Assembly: GCA_046296415.1 (NCBI GenBank)
Contig: JBKBLN010000001.1
Span: forward strand, 186,001 to 250,000
From: CAYNRA01 sp046296415
Lineage (GTDB): Bacteria > Bacteroidota > Bacteroidia > Cytophagales > Spirosomataceae
Direction: 5' to 3'
Length of the DNA stretch: 64,000 nt
Part shown: positions 58,729-64,000 of the stretch, in pieces
Position numbering within the stretch: position 1 is the first letter of the stretch
How the letters are laid out: every line of letters starts with the position of its first letter
Made by a program: the position numbers and the translations under genes
Notes under the pieces: generated by a model
What the model was told of the DNA's origin: nothing
What the model saw: the letters and a program-made list of their open reading frames with translations, nothing else
Databases searched by the model: none

Positions 58729-60243
58729 ATGTCCAAGCCCATCCAATCCGCACTGCTCTCTGTTTTTTACAAAGACGGCCTCGACCGCATCGTTCAATTA
58801 CTTCATGCACATGGTGTTCAGCTGTACTCCACCGGCGGTACCCAGAAATTCATCGAAGACCTGGGAATTCCTGTAACCCCCGTGGAAGATCTCACCCAAT
58901 TCCCCTCGATATTCGGTGGACGTGTCAAAACGCTACATCCACAAGTGATGGGTGGAATCCTCTACCGTCGTGAGGTAGAAGAGGATGTACGTACTGCTCA
59001 ACAACGCCAAATTCCACCGATTGATCTCGTCGTAGTTGACCTTTACCCCTTTGAAGAAACCGTAGCTTCAGATGCCTCTGAGGAGGATATTATTGAGAAA
59101 ATCGACATTGGCGGGATTTCCCTCATCCGAGCCGCTGCCAAAAATCATCAGGATGTTGTCATTGTTTCCTCCCGATCCCAATACGATGCCGTGTATGATC
59201 TACTGGCTTCCCAAGGGTGCACCACCACGCTGGCCCAACGTAAGCAGTTGGCCATGCAAGCCTTTGGAGTGAGCTCCCATTATGATGCGGCCATTCATGG
59301 CTATTTCTCAGGATGGGAAGGAGCAGGAAACTTTAGAGCGCAAACCGTAACTCCATTGCGGTATGGAGAAAACCCCCACCAGTCTGCTGTATTCTTTGGT
59401 GACCTCAATCAGATGTTTGATCAACTTCACGGAAAGGAGTTGTCCTACAATAATTTAATGGATGTCGATGCCTGCGTTCGATTGGTGGATGAATTCACAG
59501 ATCTTACCTATGTCATCGTCAAGCACAATAATGCCTGCGGGGTCGCCACCGGCCAAACCGCTCAAGAGGCCTATACTCGGGCGTTGGCATGTGACCCCAT
59601 TTCGGCTTTCGGCGGTGTCATCATTACCAATGCCCAGGTTGACTTGGCTGTTGCCCAAGAACTACATTCACTATTTTTTGAAATCCTCATTGCACCTTCC
59701 TTCGATGCAGATGCCTTGGCTTTGCTTGCTCAGAAAAAAGACAGAAGATTGCTAATTCGAAAGCCCATTCCAACTTCTAAACGGCAATTCCGTTCTCTTT
59801 TGAATGGTGTTTTGGAGCAAGATAAAGACCTTTCCACGGAAAAGGCCGATCAATTTCGGGTCGTAACCAACCGCAGACCTTCAGCGCAAGAAATCCTAGA
59901 TCTTGAATTTGCCTTAAAAGTCTGCAAACACCTGAAGTCCAATAATGTGGTCTTGGCCAAAGATGGACAATTGGTCGCCTCTGGCGTTGGACAAACCTCT
60001 CGAGTGGATGCCCTTAAACAGGCTATTGAAAAAGCACAATCCTTGGGTTTATCACTTGAAGGCGCTGTTATGGCCTCCGAAGCCTTTTTCCCTTTCCCAG
60101 ATTGTGTGGAAATCGCAGACCAAGCCGGTATCAAGGCAGTCGTTCAGCCCGGTGGGTCCATCCGAGATCAGCTGTCCATTGATTATTGCAATGCCCATGA
60201 TCTAGCCATGGTCATGACAGGGGTTCGCCATTTCTTGCATTAA
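58729..60243 (+). CDS. purH: Bifunctional AICAR formyltransferase/IMP cyclohydrolase
   Basis: A 504-residue enzyme for the last two steps to IMP. The start at 58729 (MSKPIQSALLSVFYKDGL) matches the family; a longer open frame to 58549 overlaps the divergent gene and is not coding-like. N-terminal IMP cyclohydrolase: 'LYSTGGTQKFIEDLGIPVTPV', 'FPSIFGGRVKTLHPQVMGGIL', 'VVVDLYPFEETV'. C-terminal formyltransferase: 'LRYGENPHQSAVF', 'KHNNACGVATG', 'DPISAFGGVIITN' and the end 'VQPGGSIRDQLSIDYCNAHDLAMVMTGVRHFLH'. Followed by a terminator whose 3' arm runs into the next gene. Confidence 0.97.
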   Translation: MSKPIQSALLSVFYKDGLDRIVQLLHAHGVQLYSTGGTQKFIEDLGIPVTPVEDLTQFPSIFGGRVKTLHPQVMGGILYRREVEEDVRTAQQRQIPPIDLVVVDLYPFEETVASDASEEDIIEKIDIGGISLIRAAAKNHQDVVIVSSRSQYDAVYDLLASQGCTTTLAQRKQLAMQAFGVSSHYDAAIHGYFSGWEGAGNFRAQTVTPLRYGENPHQSAVFFGDLNQMFDQLHGKELSYNNLMDVDACVRLVDEFTDLTYVIVKHNNACGVATGQTAQEAYTRALACDPISAFGGVIITNAQVDLAVAQELHSLFFEILIAPSFDADALALLAQKKDRRLLIRKPIPTSKRQFRSLLNGVLEQDKDLSTEKADQFRVVTNRRPSAQEILDLEFALKVCKHLKSNNVVLAKDGQLVASGVGQTSRVDALKQAIEKAQSLGLSLEGAVMASEAFFPFPDCVEIADQAGIKAVVQPGGSIRDQLSIDYCNAHDLAMVMTGVRHFLH

Positions 60244-60259
60244 GTCCGATTTTTCCTAT

Positions 60260-60292
60260 CTTGCTCCATCCTAACTGATGGAGCAAGTTTTT
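60260..60292 (+). terminator. Terminator-like hairpin after purH, next to the downstream start codon
   Basis: CTTGCTCCAT (60260-60269) and ATGGAGCAAG (60278-60287) are perfect arms with an 8-base loop, followed by T5. The next gene's ATG at 60293 follows immediately, so the hairpin may also affect its translation. Confidence 0.7.
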
Positions 60293-61690
60293 ATGGAACT
60301 AATATCATGGGGCGCCGCCCAGCGTGTCACAGGAAGCAAGCACCTCCTCAAAACCGCCAAGGGACATCAAGTCCTGCTCGATTGTGGCTTATTTCAAGGA
60401 ATAGGAACCACACCTCTCAATCAATCTTTTGGCTTTGACCCAGCCGAAGTCGATGCCGTCCTGCTTTCTCATGCGCACATTGACCACACAGGATTACTTC
60501 CCCGCTTGGTAAAAAAAGGTTTTAACGGCCCAATTTATTCGACACCTGCCACCAAAAGTCTATGTGAAATCATGCTGCTCGATTCGGCCATGATTCAAGA
60601 ACGCGACTTAGCACGTGTCAACGAACGTCGGAAAAAAAGAAATGAACCGGTTCTTGAGGAATTATTTGATGTACAAGATGTACAAAAAACTTTGAAGCTA
60701 TTCAAAACGGTGGCGTATCATCATGCCTTTTCACTTTTTGATGAGCTAACGATTCGGTATTTCGAAGCCGGGCATATTTTGGGAAGTGCGGGCATTCACA
60801 TCGAATGGAGAAATCAACAAGCCCAAACGAAATCGTTGTTTTTTACAGGCGATATTGGACGGGCCGGTGATAAAATTCTTCGCTCTCCCGAACCCTTTCC
60901 TCCAAGTCATTACATTTTGATGGAGTCTACATATGGGAATAGATTGCATACACCTGCCCCCGACTTAGAAGGAAACCTTCTTCAAATTGTGCGCGAAACC
61001 TGCGTTGAACGCGGTGGAAAGGTGATTATTCCAGCCTTTGCCGTTGACCGCACCCAAGAATTGGTCTATGCCCTGGATCGTTTGCATCATGCGGGCCTAC
61101 TCCCTCCAATTCCTGTTTTCGTGGATAGCCCACTGTCGGTAAAGGCCACTTCGGTGGTGCGTAAACATGAAGAGGAATACAATCAAGACATGACAGAATA
61201 CATCCGACGGGACGGAGACGCATTTGGATTTGATCAATTAACCTACGTGACCGAAGTAGAGGACTCCAAGGCCTTGAATCACATTAACCGGCCTTGTGTG
61301 ATTATTTCTTCTTCCGGAATGGCCGAAGCAGGCCGAGTGAAACACCACATAGCCAATCAAGTCGGTAATCCAGATAATACGATTTTGATGGTGGGCTATT
61401 GCTCTCCGAATACGCTCGGACATCAGTTGAAGTCGGGTGCAGAGGTCGTCAGGATTTTTGGAGAGGACTTTCCCGTACGTGCCAAAATTAAATCACTGGA
61501 AGGATTTTCAGCCCACGCGGATTATGAAGAGATGCTAGCCTACCTAGGTTGTCAAAATCCAAAGGACGTCCAAACCGTTTTTTTGGTCCATGGGGAGGTC
61601 GAGGCCCAGACCTTTTTTAAAGAAAAGTTACATGAAGCAGGGTTCTCTCAGGTAGAAATTCCCGTACAAGGGCAGTCCTTTCTATTGTGA
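60293..61690 (+). CDS. Beta-CASP metallo-beta-lactamase-fold RNA hydrolase
   Basis: A 465-residue protein of the CPSF73/YSH1-like RNase family. Zinc-binding 'SHAHIDHTG' (H60, H62, D64, H65), 'FEAGHILGSAG', 'LFFTGDIGRAGD', a beta-CASP domain in the middle, then 'VIISSSGMAEAGRVKHHI' and 'GFSAHADYEEM' with the last His ligands. Bacterial members process or degrade RNA. The start at 60293 is preferred because the ATG at 60278 lies in the terminator stem; the shorter form keeps the family's 'MELISWGAAQRVTGSKHLL' start. It follows purH by 49 bp. Confidence 0.93.
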   Translation: MELISWGAAQRVTGSKHLLKTAKGHQVLLDCGLFQGIGTTPLNQSFGFDPAEVDAVLLSHAHIDHTGLLPRLVKKGFNGPIYSTPATKSLCEIMLLDSAMIQERDLARVNERRKKRNEPVLEELFDVQDVQKTLKLFKTVAYHHAFSLFDELTIRYFEAGHILGSAGIHIEWRNQQAQTKSLFFTGDIGRAGDKILRSPEPFPPSHYILMESTYGNRLHTPAPDLEGNLLQIVRETCVERGGKVIIPAFAVDRTQELVYALDRLHHAGLLPPIPVFVDSPLSVKATSVVRKHEEEYNQDMTEYIRRDGDAFGFDQLTYVTEVEDSKALNHINRPCVIISSSGMAEAGRVKHHIANQVGNPDNTILMVGYCSPNTLGHQLKSGAEVVRIFGEDFPVRAKIKSLEGFSAHADYEEMLAYLGCQNPKDVQTVFLVHGEVEAQTFFKEKLHEAGFSQVEIPVQGQSFLL

Positions 61691-61693
61691 GGA

Positions 61694-62443
61694 TTATTGG
61701 CTGCGTAACCGCCGAAGAGCCTCGTTGGAGAAGACAAAGTCATCAACTTCTTGGGGGGTCGACTCAAGAATCGTCTGGCTATTACCTTCCCAAACTTTCT
61801 TTCCTTTGTGCAGGAAAAGAATGTAGTCACCTATGGTTAAGACCGAGTTCATGTCATGGGTAATGATGACCGTAGTGGTTTTGAATTCTTCGGTAATTTC
61901 TTTGATCAACTGGTCGATCTTGATGGAGGTGAGAGGGTCAAGGCCGGAATTAGGTTCATCCACAAAAAGATATTGCGGATTCATGACAATTGCCCGAGCA
62001 ATTCCGACACGTTTTTTCATGCCGCCTGATATTTCGGAGGGCATTCGATTCCCAGTGCCTTGCAGTCCTACTCGCTCCAAGCAGAACTCCACACGGTCTC
62101 GTTTTTCAGCCTCCGACCAAGAGGTTAACATATCGAGTGGAAACTGGATGTTTTGATGGACCGTTTGGGAGTCAAACAAAGCACCGCCCTGAAATAAAAC
62201 GCCCATTTCGCGTCGAATGTCTTTACGTTCAACCTCCGAAGTACCCAAAAAAGGTCTACGATCAAATAGGACTTGGCCTTTTTCTGGGTGTACGAGGTCT
62301 AACATGCATTTCATCAAGACAGACTTGCCTGTGCCACTCGCACCAATTACCAAACTGGTTTTTCCCGATTCAAATGTAGCCGAAACATCCAGAAGGACAT
62401 CACGTCCGTTAAATGCTTTGGAGATATGTTGGATTTCGATCAT
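61694..62443 (-). CDS. MlaF-like ABC transporter ATP-binding protein
   Basis: A 249-residue ATPase. Walker A 'GASGTGKS' (34-41), Q-loop 'FQGGALFDSQT', signature 'SEISGGMKKR', Walker B 'YLFVDEPNSGLDP' and H-loop 'ITHDM'. The 'SGGMKKR' and 'DEPNSGLDP' forms are typical of the Mla/Mce-type phospholipid and sterol transporters. It lies 7 bp after the permease gene (62451-63182); the substrate-binding MlaD (MCE) protein is not next to it in the window and converges with the beta-CASP gene on the other side. Confidence 0.93.
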   Translation of the reverse strand: MIEIQHISKAFNGRDVLLDVSATFESGKTSLVIGASGTGKSVLMKCMLDLVHPEKGQVLFDRRPFLGTSEVERKDIRREMGVLFQGGALFDSQTVHQNIQFPLDMLTSWSEAEKRDRVEFCLERVGLQGTGNRMPSEISGGMKKRVGIARAIVMNPQYLFVDEPNSGLDPLTSIKIDQLIKEITEEFKTTTVIITHDMNSVLTIGDYILFLHKGKKVWEGNSQTILESTPQEVDDFVFSNEALRRLRSQ

Positions 62444-62450
62444 GGCTCGA

Positions 62451-63182
62451 TTAGGTCAGTAATTCAGCTAATAGATAATCAGCGACCAAAACGGCTATAC
62501 AACTATTGGTTACGGCCGCGGTACTCGATTTCCCCACTTCCAATGCCCCACCCGTCGTGTAGTATCCTTTGTAGGAAGAAATAGAAGCGATCAGAAAGCC
62601 AAAAACTAAGGCTTTGATGATGGCAATAAATACATTAAAAGGAATGAAGGAATATCGAATCCCGTAAATGTACTCTTCTGGGGTTAAAATTCCGGTAAGA
62701 CTGGCCGCTAGATACCCTCCAAAAATGCCGAGAAATCCTGACAGAATCGCCAATAAGGGAAAGGTGAAAACGGCGGCTGCAATTTTGGGGAGAACCAAAT
62801 ACGAGGCTGAGTTAATTCCCATAACCTCCAAGGCATCGATTTGCTCGGTGATGCGCATGGTACCCAATTCGGAAGCGATGTTGGAGCCAACCTTACCAGC
62901 TAAAACAACACACATGAACGTTGAGGAGAGCTCCAATAGAGTCATGTCCCGCACAATATTACTCACGATGTACACCGGAATGATGGGACTAACAAGATTG
63001 GCGTAGGTTTGCACGCAGGTAACGGCACCGATAAACAAAGCTACAATGGCGATGATGAGGATCGAATGCACACCAATTTGTAAACATTCGTCCATAAATC
63101 GTTTCCAATACACCGCAAAAACTTCCCGCCGGGTAAAGAGTTTCCCCATAAAGAGAAAGTACTTGCCAAGGATTTTAAGCAT
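62451..63182 (-). CDS. MlaE-like ABC transporter permease
   Basis: A 243-residue membrane protein of the Mla/YrbE family: 'GVHSILIIAIVALFIGAVTCVQTYANL', 'RDMTLLELSSTFMCVVLAGKVGSNIASELGTMRITEQIDALEVMGINSASYLVLPKIAAA' and 'GYYTTGGALEVGKSSTAAVTNSCIAVLVADYLLAELL'. The 'ELGTMRITEQIDALEVMG' segment is the coupling-loop signature. It works with the MlaF-like ATPase in moving phospholipids between the membranes. A -7 element (TATTTTTG, 63216-63209) lies upstream. Confidence 0.94.
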   Translation of the reverse strand: MLKILGKYFLFMGKLFTRREVFAVYWKRFMDECLQIGVHSILIIAIVALFIGAVTCVQTYANLVSPIIPVYIVSNIVRDMTLLELSSTFMCVVLAGKVGSNIASELGTMRITEQIDALEVMGINSASYLVLPKIAAAVFTFPLLAILSGFLGIFGGYLAASLTGILTPEEYIYGIRYSFIPFNVFIAIIKALVFGFLIASISSYKGYYTTGGALEVGKSSTAAVTNSCIAVLVADYLLAELLT

Positions 63183-63208
63183 GGTAGCTGATAATTTGTC
63201 GATATTTG

Positions 63209-63216
63209 CAAAAATA
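63209..63216 (-). promoter_or_regulatory. -7 element of the mlaE-mlaF operon
   Basis: TATTTTTG on the minus strand, 27 bp before the mlaE ATG at 63182; the -33 element is not clear. Confidence 0.35.
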
Positions 63217-63255
63217 CAAATTTAAACGCGTTGACTGGCGCAAGTAAGGAAATAT

Positions 63256-63969
63256 ATGCGAAAATTGGTCGTCATTTCGGGGGGGAGTCGGGGTATCGGA
63301 CTGGCCTTGGCCCATCGTTTTGCTCGAGAGGGTTATGCGCTTGCCCTTTCGGGGCGAAATCCCGAGTCGCTACAGAGGGCCGAACTGGAATTAGCCAAGT
63401 ACGGGGTTCCACTATACCCATTTGCAGGAGATATGGGGGATCCAGAGGTTGTAATCGCCTGGACCGACGCCCTTCAGCGGCTTGAGGAAGAATTAAGTGT
63501 CGTGATTTTAAACGCGGGGAAGTTTCAAGTGGGAGGATTTCTAGAGGAAACCTGGACCGATTTTCGATCCCTCATGGCCTTAAATCTGGAAAGTGCCTAC
63601 CTTCTCGCCAAAGCACTGGTGCCGACGTTCATTAAAAAACGAAGTGGCCATATTTTCGTGATGGGTTCCATCGCCGGTATCATGGCCCATCCACAAAGTG
63701 CGGGATACACGATTTCCAAATTTGCACTTCAGGGATTGACGAAAGTACTACGTGAGACCCTAAAGCCTCATGGGGTTCGGGTCACAGGCGTTTTACCGGG
63801 AGGAACCTACACCCAAAGTTGGGACAATGTACCTGTTTCTCCGGAACGATTAATGCCGGTAGAAGATATTGCGGAGCTGGTCTGGTCTGCCTTTCAGGTA
63901 TCCCGTCGGAGTGTTGTCGAAGAAATTATCGTTCGTCCCCAGCTAGGCGATGTCTTGGATTTGGGTTGA
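63256..63969 (+). CDS. Short-chain dehydrogenase/reductase
   Basis: A 237-residue NAD(P)-dependent oxidoreductase. Nucleotide-binding 'SGGSRGIG' (8-15), 'LNAG' (84-87), catalytic Ser137 ('MGSIAG'), Tyr150 and Lys154 ('YTISKFAL'), and 'VLPGGTYTQSW' near the end of the substrate-binding region. Length is normal for the classical subfamily. Substrate unknown; many related enzymes act on short-chain or sepiapterin-like ketones. It lies divergent from mlaE and is the last complete gene in the window. The 31 bases after it hold no feature I can support. Confidence 0.93.
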   Translation: MRKLVVISGGSRGIGLALAHRFAREGYALALSGRNPESLQRAELELAKYGVPLYPFAGDMGDPEVVIAWTDALQRLEEELSVVILNAGKFQVGGFLEETWTDFRSLMALNLESAYLLAKALVPTFIKKRSGHIFVMGSIAGIMAHPQSAGYTISKFALQGLTKVLRETLKPHGVRVTGVLPGGTYTQSWDNVPVSPERLMPVEDIAELVWSAFQVSRRSVVEEIIVRPQLGDVLDLG

Positions 63970-64000
63970 CGCGTAGCATTTTGTAATTTGCGCCGTTTTT

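Noticed and set aside
60278..60292. ATG at 60278 as the start of the beta-CASP gene.
   Set aside because: It lies in the 3' arm of the purH terminator hairpin; the ATG at 60293 gives the family's usual N-terminus.
57600..64000. Local GC skew as support for an origin at about 57.8 kb.
   Set aside because: Reading sample rows gives G over C on the top strand to the right of 60 kb, but also in several stretches to the left; without a real calculation it neither supports nor excludes the idea.
1..64000. tRNA, rRNA, CRISPR arrays, insertion sequences, prophage genes.
   Set aside because: No transposase, integrase, phage structural gene, repeat array or recognisable tRNA/rRNA sequence was found by reading the gaps; the truncated primase alone is not enough to call a mobile element.

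Overview
The window looks like chromosome from a member of the phylum Bacteroidota, most likely order Cytophagales (a Spirosomaceae-type genus is my best guess, by inference). The support is a complete core set of type IX secretion/gliding genes (porP/sprF, gldK, gldL, gldM, gldN), a SusC/SusD pair, many signal-peptide-bearing outer-membrane barrel proteins, the DUF4271–hemD pair, a fused RND–TolC metal pump, and repeated Bacteroidota-type promoters (TTG, about 20 bp, TAnnTTTG). There is no prophage, insertion sequence, CRISPR array, rRNA or tRNA that I can recognise; this is mostly ordinary chromosome with a few accessory islands.

Layout. 1–849: C-terminal part of a coiled-coil protein cut by the window edge. 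909–6801 (minus): heavy-metal efflux operon (small His-containing secreted protein, CzcA–CzcC fusion pump, CzcB-like adaptor). 6.9–10.2 kb: SGNH hydrolase, an orphan MerR/DUF433-like protein, a stand-alone ribosomal protein gene rpsJ with its own promoter, and a redox cassette (YceI, a multi-histidine four-helix membrane protein, a Rieske lipoprotein). 10.4–15.5 kb: a 57-residue membrane protein, an outer-membrane protein, DUF2853, a phosphoserine phosphatase–phosphoglycerate dehydrogenase fusion translationally coupled to a CobW-type GTPase and an ABM-fold protein, and a small basic secreted protein. 15.7–18.7 kb: sucD, DUF4271, hemD. 18.8–24.5 kb: the type IX secretion operon. 24.5–28.4 kb: a truncated DnaG-like primase and a large zinc metalloprotease that could be an envelope or T9SS-related enzyme.

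28.4–31.1 kb is an AT-rich accessory patch with an XRE regulator, a palindrome just upstream of it, two related barrel proteins and a HopJ-like protein. 31.1–35.3 kb (minus): PhoB/PhoR-type two-component system, RluA-type pseudouridine synthase, a lipoprotein and a beta-propeller-like protein. 35.4–46.5 kb is mostly housekeeping: AI-2E-type permease, an aquaporin-family channel with altered NPA motifs, purB, HAEPLYID protein, gltX, KdsC-type phosphatase, FKBP isomerase, C-terminal protease and a YfcC-type carrier. 46.5–53.7 kb: peroxiredoxin, SusD, SusC, SppA. 53.8–64 kb: recX, two small membrane proteins, nrdA, thiamine pyrophosphokinase, purH, a beta-CASP metallo-beta-lactamase protein, MlaF/MlaE and an SDR dehydrogenase.

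The most interesting signals are a cluster of DnaA-box-like sequences, including one perfect consensus box and an 11-bp inverted repeat, in the 309-bp gap upstream of nrdA (candidate oriC or a DnaA-controlled nrdA promoter); the two enzyme fusions (SerB–SerA, CzcA–CzcC); the Rieske/multi-His/YceI cassette, whose Rieske gene has a start region that appears out of frame; the isolated rpsJ; the aquaporin with both NPA motifs altered; and several palindromes in promoter regions.
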